Source of the DNA: Thermodesulfatator autotrophicus
Lineage (GTDB): Bacteria > Desulfobacterota > Thermodesulfobacteria > Thermodesulfobacteriales > Thermodesulfatatoraceae
Direction: 5' to 3'
Length of the DNA stretch: 41,516 nt
Assembly: GCF_001642325.1 (NCBI RefSeq)
Contig: NZ_LSFI01000023.1
Location: 1 to 41,516, forward strand
Shown in pieces: positions 8,129 to 15,888 of the stretch (within the stretch, counting starts at the first letter, position 1; each line of letters begins with the position of its first letter). Position numbers and translations under genes: made by a program. The notes under the pieces are model-generated. The model worked only from the letters and a program-made list of their open reading frames with translations, did no database searches and had not been told where the DNA came from.

Positions 8129-8390
8129 TTTCCTCTCTCACCAATTCGTTGAATTTACCCTATTTTGGAAAAATTGACTAATCTTAGATAACTCCTGAGA
8201 TTGTATCGTTTGCCCCGAGAAAGCAAGGGATCTACTAGTAATGATAAAGAAAATACCTCGCAAGTAAGAAAAAACGCACTTTTCGCAGTGACTTTATGTT
8301 GCAACATTTTTTAAAATATCATTGAGAACCGCGAAGTGGCGAAAATATCTCAGATAACTTTTGTTAGCTTTAAAAGGAGAACTAAACAAA
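8129..8390. promoter_or_regulatory. Gene-free stretch upstream of the J-domain operon, with a palindrome and a decayed repeat
   Basis: Must contain the promoter of the minus-strand J-domain-lysC-cimA-cooC operon; no confident -35/-10 is visible. It holds a perfect 12-bp palindrome ATGTTGCAACAT (8296-8307), a possible operator half-site pair, and at 8317-8351 text (ATCATTGAGAACC GCGAAGTGGCGAAAATATCTC) that matches a decayed member of the palindromic repeat family seen at 25 kb, 26.4 kb and 30.0 kb. No ORF is supportable. Confidence 0.5.
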
Positions 8391-8413
8391 ACGGGGCACC
8401 TGGTGTGCCCCGT
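8391..8413 (-). terminator. Intrinsic terminator of the cytochrome transcript
   Basis: Perfect 9-bp inverted repeat ACGGGGCAC / GTGCCCCGT with a five-base loop, followed on the minus strand by TTTTGTTTAG. It lies 30 bases past the stop of the ExtKL-like cytochrome and is also T-flanked on the plus strand. Confidence 0.85.
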
Positions 8414-8442
8414 TTTACCCTGTTGTAATATCAAAAATAAGC

Positions 8443-9780
8443 TTAATTACGCCAGACCCACTCGGTCTTTAAATCTACTTTTTTGGTATCTTTGAAAAAG
8501 AGAACTTCATAGCCGTCAAATTCGCCAAAGGGGAGATACCACACCTTGACATCTATTTCTAATTCATCGGCTAAAAGTTCCCGGGTTTTTTTACCATTTT
8601 TGACGACATCTTTATATGGGAAGGGGATTTCAAAAGTCTCTTTTACCTTTTTCAAAGGCGGAAGACTTGTATCTCTTAACAAGCCACTCTTTTCATAGGG
8701 GCCTCGCCCCATTTCTTTGCCGCGCCCTAAACGCCCAGGATGAGGCATATAAATAACCTGTTTTTTGTAAATCTCTTTGGGTTTTTTGCCTACAGTTTTA
8801 GCGGTCACTTCCAGGACCACTCTGTTGGGAGTAGGTCAGCCATCAGGTATTACGTGACCAGCTTTATTAAATATTCCTACTTTAACTACAGCTAAGGGGA
8901 TAACCCCTTCTTCTTTATTTTTACGCCAAAAGTAAGACATGGCATCTACATCAACATCAAGGGCCATTTTAATCATAGTCTCATCGCGATAAGCCTGCAT
9001 ATCGTGGCCCAGGCCACTTTCTTTCATGTGACACTCCTGACAGGTTTTGTGGCCACCGGCATGAATGTAAGAATACAAGTAACTTCCATAAAGCGTGGCA
9101 CACTGAGAGGGATGTTCTAATTCAAAATTTGGCCCCAAACCGTGGCATTGACCACAGAAAATAGATTCACCTAAAGCTGGAGCCTTTTTAACCATAGGAT
9201 AATCTTCAGATTCGTGTTCATATTCGTCTTTTCCGTAAACAGCTTTGGGGTCAACCGGCCCATCAACCCAAGGATGGATAATGGCCTTTTTCTGATGGCA
9301 GACCAAACAGCCAATGTTTAACGAATTTAGCTTTTCTTCCATCTCGTCTGCCAGGTCATCGTCTCCTTCTTGAAGGGCCTTTTTCCAGGTATAAAGGGTT
9401 TCCACTATCTCGCGAGCTACATCGTCGGTGGCTTCATCAAGCTGAGGCAGGTGACATTTAGCACAAATCATAAGGTGCTTGACCTTAATATCTTTTATGT
9501 CTTTAACCCCTGAATAAGGAAATCTTTTAAGCCCCTTTTCAATAGAGGTGATAATGGTAGGAGCAGTTCGCCCGGTCCCATAAAGAGGGCGGGCATGCAA
9601 GGAGTTTTCCCACTGCTCGTAAATTTCTTCATGACATTCCTGACATGAAGACGAATCATATCTTGCCGCCAGTTCAGCCATAGTCTTAGCCTTTTTCTTT
9701 TGGGCGGCTAAAACATGACCGGTAACAACACCTAAGGAAAGGAAAATTAAAACTAAAATAACTAATTTAAATAACCGCAT
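8443..9780 (-). CDS. extKL: Pentaheme c-type cytochrome, ExtKL-like, with a probable selenocysteine at an in-frame TGA
   Basis: Secreted electron-transfer cytochrome, 445 aa if the TGA at 8838-8836 is read as Sec. Signal peptide about 1-26 (VLAA/Q). Five CxxCH heme sites: C46QECH, C106AKCH, C158LVCH, C209GQCH, C247QECH. The TGA follows K-A-G-H-V-I-P-D-G (position 315) and the same frame continues without shift as P-T-P-N-R-V-V-L-E-V-T-A-K to a stop at 8443. The downstream part has no SD of its own and reads as the beta-rich C-terminal domain of the same family. Directly after the TGA the RNA can fold into a SECIS-like hairpin. From memory, the ExtKL family of extracellular electron transfer (selenite/tellurite-type) operons is annotated as a '(seleno)protein'. 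The ATG at 9780 is chosen because the earlier in-frame start at 9828 would precede the signal peptide. Confidence 0.8.
8801..8835 (-). promoter_or_regulatory. Candidate bacterial SECIS hairpin 3' of the in-frame TGA
   Basis: Upper stem GUGGUC (8820-8815) pairs with GACCGC (8806-8801) around the 8-nt loop CUGGAAGU. A lower stem may form between CCU plus ACAG, just after the UGA, and CUGUAGG further downstream (to about 8790). The apical loop begins about 21 nt after the UGA, in the range used by SelB-dependent bacterial SECIS elements. Pairing was worked out by eye. Confidence 0.5.
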
Positions 9781-9893
9781 AACGCCCCCTTCAAGTAAAT
9801 TAATTATTTTGTTCACTGAAATTAACATAAATCAGAAAAAAAGAGCAAGAGAAAGAAGGGCTAAATTCGTGAATTTTGTAGCTTTTTTGACTT

Positions 9894-10724
9894 TTATAGC
9901 ATCAAGGAATCATCATCTAGCATTTTTTCCATTGTTTTTTGACTTTTTCTCAAGCGTTCAATTGAAATGGCCAACTTTACAATTTCGTCTCGTGAACGTT
10001 CTTCGGATATACCCTTTACCCCTAAATCTACATCAAGATTACCAAGGCTCATTTCATGAACTTTTTGGGTTAGTTCAGAAAGGGGCTTAATTAATTCAAA
10101 ACGAACTAATACATAAAGAATAAGAGTTACTAAAAGAAAGGCCAGAGGAGCGTAAAGAGAAATAGACTCTCCCAGCAAACTCAAAAGATTCTGATCATAA
10201 AAATTAACTTTAATGACCCCTGCTGCCTCACCTAAACGTAAACGGGGAGCACCGTTGCTGGCTTCGTGGCAGGAAACACAGGCTTTTGAAACTATTATTG
10301 GCTTTTCATAAGAAAAAACACTATTTTTTAATGACCAAGCCTCTCCAGAGGGAGGAATAGATTTAAAATCAAGACTGATTTTAGCTTTAGGGTCTTTAAA
10401 CAAGCTGGTTACAAATGATATAAATTCTGGATCGTGAACACGATATAAGTCTATCTGGTCTCCAGTAGATTCTAAAAGACCAGAAACCGTAGCCACTGTT
10501 TTGAGCCCCTTGTTATCAGTAGCCCAGATACCGCCTAGCTCAGCGGAAGAAGAAATCAGGCTATCAACTACCTTGGCCACCAAGCGTGAACTCATGAGAA
10601 GTTCTGTTTTTTGCAAATTTCGCAAGTTATAATAAAGACCTACTGCACCGAAAGCAAAAACCATTATGAAAAAGAGAGCCACTTTATCAGCTAGGCTGAA
10701 GCGCCTATCTTTGCGCATTATCAT
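9894..10724 (-). CDS. Membrane heme sensor: Tll0287-like (DUF3365) domain plus HAMP
   Basis: A 276-aa inner-membrane protein: TM1 about 15-32, a periplasmic domain (about 33-185) with a single heme-c site C149VSCH, TM2 about 190-208, then a cytoplasmic HAMP segment (about 209-262: FELIKPLSELTQKVHEMSLGNLD) ending in a short coiled coil. Tll0287/DUF3365 domains bind heme and are common redox-sensing modules in front of histidine kinases or cyclases; here no output domain follows, so the signal may go to a partner. Its ATG overlaps the stop of the previous gene (ATGA). Neighbours are two Roadblock/DUF4388-like proteins upstream and the pentaheme cytochrome downstream, suggesting a redox-signalling unit. 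Confidence 0.75.
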   Translation of the reverse strand: MIMRKDRRFSLADKVALFFIMVFAFGAVGLYYNLRNLQKTELLMSSRLVAKVVDSLISSSAELGGIWATDNKGLKTVATVSGLLESTGDQIDLYRVHDPEFISFVTSLFKDPKAKISLDFKSIPPSGEAWSLKNSVFSYEKPIIVSKACVSCHEASNGAPRLRLGEAAGVIKVNFYDQNLLSLLGESISLYAPLAFLLVTLILYVLVRFELIKPLSELTQKVHEMSLGNLDVDLGVKGISEERSRDEIVKLAISIERLRKSQKTMEKMLDDDSLML

Positions 10725-11320
10725 TGCATCCTCCAGCTACGAATAATATCTTTGGTTTTATTAATAGCCTGCTGGGCCAAGTGATTTTCATCTATTTGCT
10801 CCTGTAAAGCCTTTAAAAACATAGAGACATTTACCAGCGGTAACCCTTTATCTGTGGCTTCGGCTTTTAACAGAGATTTCTTAACTATTAGTTTGGCTGC
10901 CGGACCATAGTGTTTAGCCAGAAGTTTTACTATTTCATTAAAGAGGACAAGAGGGATAAGTTCCTGTGTTTTGGGAGATTTACTATTGGCAAGCTTTTCA
11001 AGCTTAAGGGTTAAAGCGTTTAGGGCCACACTTACCAGTGGACCTGGCACCGAAGACTTAAGAACTAAAAGTACCTGGTAGTCCTTTACATTTTTAACCA
11101 CCACTGAACCGGATTCAAAAAGGGCCACTAATTCCTGGGTAGGAGTTTCTCTTTTTTGGTCTAAAGCAGCAAAAATCTCGTCAAAGGATTGAAAAAGAAC
11201 ATCCTGTATTTCAGAAGAAAAAAATTCTGGCAAATAACTGAATACAGGCTGGCCTTCACGGCTAACCAAAACGGCGTTGACTTCATCTAATTTTACCAAA
11301 CTAGTTAGCAGGTTTTTCAC
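10721..11320 (-). CDS. Roadblock/LC7-like protein, unknown function
   Basis: A 199-aa soluble protein. The N-terminal 110 residues (MKNLLTSLVKLDEVNAVLVSREGQPVFSYLP..., DYQVLLVLKSSVPGPLVSVALNALTLKLE) look like a Roadblock/LC7 or profilin-like fold: a short leading helix, a 'self/auto-reporting' strand, then a long helix. The C-terminal part is helical and unassigned. It starts with GTG overlapping the stop of the upstream gene (GTGA) and its own stop overlaps the next ATG, so it is translated together with both neighbours. Roadblock-type proteins typically regulate small GTPases such as MglA; no GTPase is in the window. Confidence 0.6.
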   Translation of the reverse strand: MKNLLTSLVKLDEVNAVLVSREGQPVFSYLPEFFSSEIQDVLFQSFDEIFAALDQKRETPTQELVALFESGSVVVKNVKDYQVLLVLKSSVPGPLVSVALNALTLKLEKLANSKSPKTQELIPLVLFNEIVKLLAKHYGPAAKLIVKKSLLKAEATDKGLPLVNVSMFLKALQEQIDENHLAQQAINKTKDIIRSWRMQ

Positions 11321-12117
11321 TTGGCAAGCTCCTTTCTAAGTTCCAGGAGTTTTTTGCTCCACCAGAGGAGGCCTTTTTTAAATTTGGTTTGAAAGCCAAC
11401 AATTTCCTCTTCCAGGACCATAGCAGCTATTAGTTTATTTTTCTGGGCCACCGCAAACCCGGATAACTCTCCCAGACTAAGGAGGTTGCCGATTTCCTGA
11501 AGATGAAAAACGGAATAAGAAATTGTTCCCGCTAGCTCTTCACCTTTTCCCTCACCCGATCCTTCAAGTATTTCGCCTTGCCTGTTGAGCAAGATAAGGC
11601 TATCTGTTCCAGAAATTTTTTTACTTACCTGTTCAAGCAAAGAATACTGAGGAGTTTTCTGCACTTTGGTTTCTTCTTTAACTTCAGGGGGTTCAAAATT
11701 TAAAGCCTTTTCAAATAAATCATCGTTTATAAAGGTTTCCTGAAAAGCCGCTTCATCTTCCTGGCGCAGAGCTTCAAGTAAAAGGGCCTGAACAGGGCCG
11801 ATTAAATTCCCCTCTTCAGGCCATCTCACAGGGGGCCTTACTTCAAAACGGCCTTCTTTAAGGGAAATAAGTTTACGCAAAGCTTGAAGGCCTTCTTCTA
11901 CCTGACTGCCAGCTATTTCTACGTGAAATAGATTTTCTCCTTCAAGAAAAACCCGCCCCACCCCATCTGGCAAATGAACTAAAACTAATAGGCGCTCTCC
12001 CCTATTCACCAAAAGTTGTAAGACGTCTCCTAGGGATATAGTCTTCAACTGGCCCTGCATAATGGGAGGGCCGCTTAATTCTACGACTTTTTCTTTTTTA
12101 CGCTGAGGTTGGCCCAT
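11317..12117 (-). CDS. DUF4388 (PatA-like N-terminal) protein with Roadblock-like C-terminus
   Basis: A 266-aa soluble protein. Residues about 17-120 (MQGQLKTISLGDVLQLLVNRGERLLVLVHLPDGVGRVFLEGENLFHVEI..., GLQALRKLISLKEGRFEVRPP) match the DUF4388 pattern: S-L-x-D-V-L-Q-L-L, then strand-turn-strand, then E-G-x-F. This module occurs in PatA-like response regulators. Residues about 160-240 (LLEQVSKKISGTDSLILLNRQGEILEGSG...) resemble a Roadblock/LC7 domain. First of three overlapping genes that lead to the heme-HAMP protein. The function is likely a scaffold in signalling or motility; the precise partner is unknown. Confidence 0.65.
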   Translation of the reverse strand: MGQPQRKKEKVVELSGPPIMQGQLKTISLGDVLQLLVNRGERLLVLVHLPDGVGRVFLEGENLFHVEIAGSQVEEGLQALRKLISLKEGRFEVRPPVRWPEEGNLIGPVQALLLEALRQEDEAAFQETFINDDLFEKALNFEPPEVKEETKVQKTPQYSLLEQVSKKISGTDSLILLNRQGEILEGSGEGKGEELAGTISYSVFHLQEIGNLLSLGELSGFAVAQKNKLIAAMVLEEEIVGFQTKFKKGLLWWSKKLLELRKELAK

Positions 12118-12173
12118 ATGGACCTCCTAAAAAGTCTCTTTATTAGAATTTTCGGCTAAAAAGCAGGGAAGGT

Positions 12174-14321
12174 TTAATTTGGAGATTTTATTTTTTCAAT
12201 GAGTTCAAAATTGATATGACGGCGGGAAACGTTTACATCTTTTACCTTAACGCGCACTAAATCACCAAGCTGAAAGACTTTTCCTGTACGTCGCCCCACC
12301 AAACGATGGTTCTTTTCATCAAGTACATAGTAATCATCAGCAAGATCAACCAGGCGCACCACACCAGAGACATAAATTTCAAAAAGGTCCACAAAAAAGC
12401 CAAAGGCCGTAACCGCCGAAATTACACCATCAAAAACTTCACCAATGCGGTGCTTCATAAGCATTACTTTCACCCGGTCAAGGGCCTCGCGTTCAGCCTC
12501 CATAGCTATGCGCTCCCTTTCAGAAAGGTGTTTACCCATTTCCTCAAGCTTTTGGAGTTTATAGGGAGGCTTTTTCTTTTTAAGGGCAGCCTTTAAAGCC
12601 CGGTGGACTACCAGGTCAGGATATCGCCTGATGGGAGAGGTAAAATGGCAGTAGCACTCTGGGGCCAGGCCAAAATGGCCTATATTTTCAGGGGAATACT
12701 TGGCCTGTTTAAGAGAACGCAAAAGAAGGGTATTAACTAAATAGGCGTATGGCTTTCCCTCTGCCATTTCAATTACCATCTGGAGCCAGGATGGCTCTGG
12801 TTCGCGAGGAAGCTTTAATTCCAAGCCCAGGGTGGCAACAAAGTCCACAAATTCTTTCAACTTTTCAAGGTCAGGTGGCTCATGCACCCGGTAAAGAATA
12901 GGATAGCCTTTTTCGGTTAAATACTCGGCCACCGCTTCGTTGGCCGCAATCATAAATTCCTCAATAATAAAATGGGCAAAATGACGTTCACGCCGCACAA
13001 TGTCTTCAGGCTGACCTTGAGCATCAAGTATTACCTCGGGCTCGGGCAGGTCAAAGTCAATACTTCCCCGCGCAAGGCGCTTTTGCCTTAATAAACGGCA
13101 AAGTTCAGCGGCATTCTCTAACATCCCTAAAAAGCGCTTATATTTACGCCTGGCCTGAGGATCTTTCTTTTCAATTACATCTCGCACAATGTTATAAGTA
13201 AAACGCTGGTGACTCTTTATAACCCCTTCGTAAAACTTCATCTGGCGGCGGTTGCCCTCTCTGTCAAAATCAATGACTGCCACCATGGCCAGGCGGTCCA
13301 CCTCTGGGTTCAAACTACATAAATTGTTGGAAAGCTTTTCAGGAAACATTGGCACCACTGTGCCTGGGAAATAGACACTTGTACCACGTTCGTAAGCCTC
13401 TTTATCAAGGGCGGTATTTGGCCTTACGTAGTGGGCTACATCAGCAATGGCCACATAAAGGCGCCAGCCTTTTGGTAATTTGCGTACATAAATAGCATCG
13501 TCAAAGTCTTTGGCAGTTTCACCGTCAATGGTTACAAAGAGAAGTTTACGAAAATCCTTGCGACCAGCTTTATCTTCTTCGCGCACTTCGTCAGGAATTT
13601 CTTTAAGCTCTTTCTTAACCGCCCGGCTGAAACGGAAAGGAAGCTCGTATTTATAAATAACGGCTTTGATCTGGGTGGAAAGATCTTCTGGGTCTCCTAA
13701 AACTGCGATAATACGCCCTTCAGGAATCTTTCGCCCAGGGCTAAAGTCAACAATTTCCGCTACTACCATGTCGCCGTCTTCAGCACCCTTGGTAGCATCA
13801 GGTGGGATGAGAATTTCAAAGGGGAAACGGTCATCTTCAGGTATAACAGTAGAGACACGACGGCCACGGTAAAAGAAGCCTACAATATATTTTTTGGCAC
13901 GTTCAAGAATTCTAATAACCGTGCCTTCTGGGCGTTTGCGTGTAGGGGTTTCAACTCTTACTACTACTTTGTCACCGTTAATGGCCCCCTTAAGACGGCC
14001 AGGAGGAATGTAAACTACGGGTTTTTTAAGTTCTTCAGGTTCAAGTAAACCGTAACCATCAGGGTGGACTTTCAGCTTTCCAGTAATAAGCTGCATCTGC
14101 TCAGGAAGGCCATAACGCTTGCCTTTAATATGAACAAGCTTCCCCTCTTTGGTTAGCCTCTTAACCAGGGTGCGGAATTCTTTACGGTCAGAGGTGGGAA
14201 TATTCAAAATATGGTAAAGCTCACGTAAAAGAACCGGGCGGCCAGCCTTTTTCATGGCCGCCACTATCTCTTTTTCCGTAGGAAGGCCCACACGGGGCTT
14301 TTTCTTCTTTTTCTTAGCCAT
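12174..14321 (-). CDS. rnr: Ribonuclease R
   Basis: Processive 3'-5' exoribonuclease able to degrade structured RNA. The 715-aa protein has the full RNB-family order: a basic start (MAKKKKKKPRVGLP) with a winged-helix segment (about 15-75), two cold-shock domains (about 78-215), the RNB catalytic domain with TIDGETAKDFDDAIYV (clustered Asp residues that bind Mg2+), IADVAHYVRPNTALDKEAYERGTSVYFP and the FTSPIRRYPDLVVHRAL signature, and a C-terminal S1 domain (GEVFDGVISAVTAFGFFVDLFEIYVSGVV). The C-terminal basic tail seen in E. coli is short here. It lies 22 bases after the HEPN gene and could be part of the HIT-to-rnr transcript. Confidence 0.95.
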   Translation of the reverse strand: MAKKKKKKPRVGLPTEKEIVAAMKKAGRPVLLRELYHILNIPTSDRKEFRTLVKRLTKEGKLVHIKGKRYGLPEQMQLITGKLKVHPDGYGLLEPEELKKPVVYIPPGRLKGAINGDKVVVRVETPTRKRPEGTVIRILERAKKYIVGFFYRGRRVSTVIPEDDRFPFEILIPPDATKGAEDGDMVVAEIVDFSPGRKIPEGRIIAVLGDPEDLSTQIKAVIYKYELPFRFSRAVKKELKEIPDEVREEDKAGRKDFRKLLFVTIDGETAKDFDDAIYVRKLPKGWRLYVAIADVAHYVRPNTALDKEAYERGTSVYFPGTVVPMFPEKLSNNLCSLNPEVDRLAMVAVIDFDREGNRRQMKFYEGVIKSHQRFTYNIVRDVIEKKDPQARRKYKRFLGMLENAAELCRLLRQKRLARGSIDFDLPEPEVILDAQGQPEDIVRRERHFAHFIIEEFMIAANEAVAEYLTEKGYPILYRVHEPPDLEKLKEFVDFVATLGLELKLPREPEPSWLQMVIEMAEGKPYAYLVNTLLLRSLKQAKYSPENIGHFGLAPECYCHFTSPIRRYPDLVVHRALKAALKKKKPPYKLQKLEEMGKHLSERERIAMEAEREALDRVKVMLMKHRIGEVFDGVISAVTAFGFFVDLFEIYVSGVVRLVDLADDYYVLDEKNHRLVGRRTGKVFQLGDLVRVKVKDVNVSRRHINFELIEKIKSPN

Positions 14322-14343
14322 TTATCTAATCTACTAAGTTATA

Positions 14344-14757
14344 TTAAAATTCCGGCTTGATAAGTTTTCTGGCAACCTCTACCACCAAAGACGCTTCTTC
14401 CATAGTTTGAAGAGCGTCTTCGCGGGTATATTCCTCCGTGGGAATAAAGTCCACGTCTCCATGAAAAGCTAGTTCTCTTTCCTTTCTTAGCCTTTTGGAA
14501 ATCCGGGCAAGTTCAGGTAAAGTTGTAGAAATTTCTTCCAGAAAAAGCTCCGCGTTTTCAAGGAGTATTTTCCCCACATCGTGCCATTTAGGCGGGTCAA
14601 TACCCACCTGTCTCAACATAGCTTTTTGGGCCAGTTCAACTATCTCCTGGGTTTCACGGACTACGTCTGAATAATCTTCTTCAAGAAGGACAGGTAAAAT
14701 TTTTAATCTCTTGGTAGCCTTGAAAAGATAGCTTTGAGCAAGAGTCAGATTAGTCAT
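14344..14757 (-). CDS. HEPN-domain protein (HEPN/MNT pair)
   Basis: A 137-aa helical protein starting MTNLTLAQSYLFKATKRLKIL, with DYSDVVRETQEIVELAQKAMLRQVGIDPPKWHDVGKILLENA typical of HEPN proteins paired with a minimal nucleotidyltransferase. The canonical RNase motif R-x4-6-H is not in its usual place; RKERELAFHGDVDF (R-x5-H) near residue 97 is a possible version, so RNase activity is uncertain. The ATG overlaps the TGA that would end the full-length MNT gene (ATGA), which shows that the two are meant to be co-translated. Likely a toxin of the HEPN/MNT type or a benign housekeeping member. Confidence 0.75.
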   Translation of the reverse strand: MTNLTLAQSYLFKATKRLKILPVLLEEDYSDVVRETQEIVELAQKAMLRQVGIDPPKWHDVGKILLENAELFLEEISTTLPELARISKRLRKERELAFHGDVDFIPTEEYTREDALQTMEEASLVVEVARKLIKPEF

Positions 14758-15084
14758 AGCTCTATGATTTCTCCTAGACGATAGTCTGGCTTAAGTATCC
14801 AGTACCAGCCTCCTCCACGTCTTACGCGTTTTGCTCCCAAACGTTTAAGTTTTTTCCGTAGTTCCTCAAGATAGTTCTTAAAAAAGTCTTCCCGGTCTTC
14901 TTCCTCTAGGGAGGCCTTCTGCTACTACCAGAAGATCAATGTCTGAGTCTGGCCGAAAAATACCTCTTACCACCGAACCAAAAATAGCTACTGAAACCAG
15001 CCGTTCTTGATAAAAATCTTTTATCCTGGCTAATAATTGTTGAATAAACCGGTTATAATGTTCTTTATAGCCTGTTAAGTTCAT
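14754..15084 (-). pseudogene. MNT-type nucleotidyltransferase (antitoxin partner), frameshifted or recoded
   Basis: The first frame (15084-14878) encodes about 68 aa with the nucleotidyltransferase motif GSVVRGIFRPDSDIDLLV (GS-x-RG-x6-DSDID) and stops at TAA after R-L-F. Shifted +1, the frame goes on as E-D-F-F-K-N-Y-L-E-E-L-R-K-K-L and ends G-E-I-I-E-L at a TGA overlapping the HEPN start codon. The span is 331 nt, 3 x 110 + 1, so one extra base explains the break. The break sits at CTT TTT TAA G, where +1 slippage on the T6 run would bypass the TAA and enter the continuing frame. It could be a natural recoding site, a real mutation or an assembly error. The start overlaps the upstream secreted-protein gene by 20 bases. 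Confidence 0.7.
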
Positions 15085-15436
15085 CTGAAGTTATTATTCT
15101 TATGAGTACCCTTTTCCCCCTGGCATTAGGGCGAACCTCTTGAAACATCCAGCCTGTTATATCTCGAAGGAATACATGGCGTTTAAATCCATCTGTAGGC
15201 GTATAGACAAGCAACACTCCAGCTACTTTTCCATCACGGTCAAGCACAATATCAACCCTTTCAAGAAAGTTTATATTTCCAGGGCCAAAGTTAGTAAAAA
15301 CATAGCCCAGGGTAGTGGGTGGTCTTTCTGGAGCAAAAAAATAAGCGGCGTAAAGGTTTTTTTCCTGCTGAGAAAGGACCATGGCCTGGCAAACACTGGC
15401 CCATAACAAAAAAATTAAAAACATTAGCCAACGCAT
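15065..15436 (-). CDS. Small secreted protein, unknown function
   Basis: The start at 15436 is preferred (SD GGAGGG just upstream) over the longer frame to 15550, which would run back into the HIT gene. The 123-aa product begins with a clear signal peptide (MRWLMFLIFLLWASVCQA), then a mature domain of about 100 residues with N-F-G-P-G-N-I-N-F, RVDIVLDRDGKVAGVLLVYTPTDGFKRHVFLRDITGW and a terminal RVLIRIITSDELNRL. The alternating strands suggest a beta-rich periplasmic domain. No family is recognised. It lies between the HIT gene and the MNT gene and overlaps the latter. Confidence 0.65.
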   Translation of the reverse strand: MRWLMFLIFLLWASVCQAMVLSQQEKNLYAAYFFAPERPPTTLGYVFTNFGPGNINFLERVDIVLDRDGKVAGVLLVYTPTDGFKRHVFLRDITGWMFQEVRPNARGKRVLIRIITSDELNRL

Positions 15437-15446
15437 TTTACCCTCC

Positions 15447-15776
15447 TTACTTCCAGCCACCAACCAGGTGAAGGTGAATATGGAAAATAAGCTGCCCTCC
15501 ACCCTTTTCCACATTGAAAAAAAGCTTATAACCTCTTTCGGCTGTGCCAAGTTCTTTAGCCAGTTGTTTGGCCACCATTATCATTTCTGCCACCAGAGGG
15601 GCATCTTCTTCGGTAAGGTCATTAATGCTCCGAATGTGTTTTTTAGGTACAATAAGAATATGAATGGGAGCCTGGGGGTTTATATCTTTAAAAGCCACAA
15701 TACGCTCACCTTTATAAACAAAATCAGCTGGAATTTCATTATTTATGATCTTACAAAAAATACATTCCTCAGCCAT
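15447..15776 (-). CDS. HIT-family nucleotide hydrolase (HinT-like)
   Basis: A 109-aa histidine-triad protein: CIFCKIINNEIPADFVYKGERIVAFKDINPQAPIHILIVPKKHI and the triad HIHLHLV (H99, H101, H103) near the C-terminus, preceded by GGGQLIFH. CxxC at C5/C8 is a partial zinc site found in many HinT-like members. The family hydrolyses AMP-lysine or other nucleoside phosphoramidates. The size and motifs match bacterial HinT. First gene of the run that continues into the secreted protein, MNT, HEPN and rnr. Confidence 0.9.
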   Translation of the reverse strand: MAEECIFCKIINNEIPADFVYKGERIVAFKDINPQAPIHILIVPKKHIRSINDLTEEDAPLVAEMIMVAKQLAKELGTAERGYKLFFNVEKGGGQLIFHIHLHLVGGWK

Positions 15777-15888
15777 AAGCCACCTCCTCTATTGAAAATT
15801 AAGATTACGATATTTCTTTTACTAAACTCAACCTTTATTAATTAAATTTTGCAATATTTCGGGGCAAATTTTTTGTGACATTTCTAGC

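Noticed and set aside
15381-15845. A long plus-strand frame opposite the HIT gene
   Set aside because: Antisense to a gene with clear HIT motifs, with no SD or domain.
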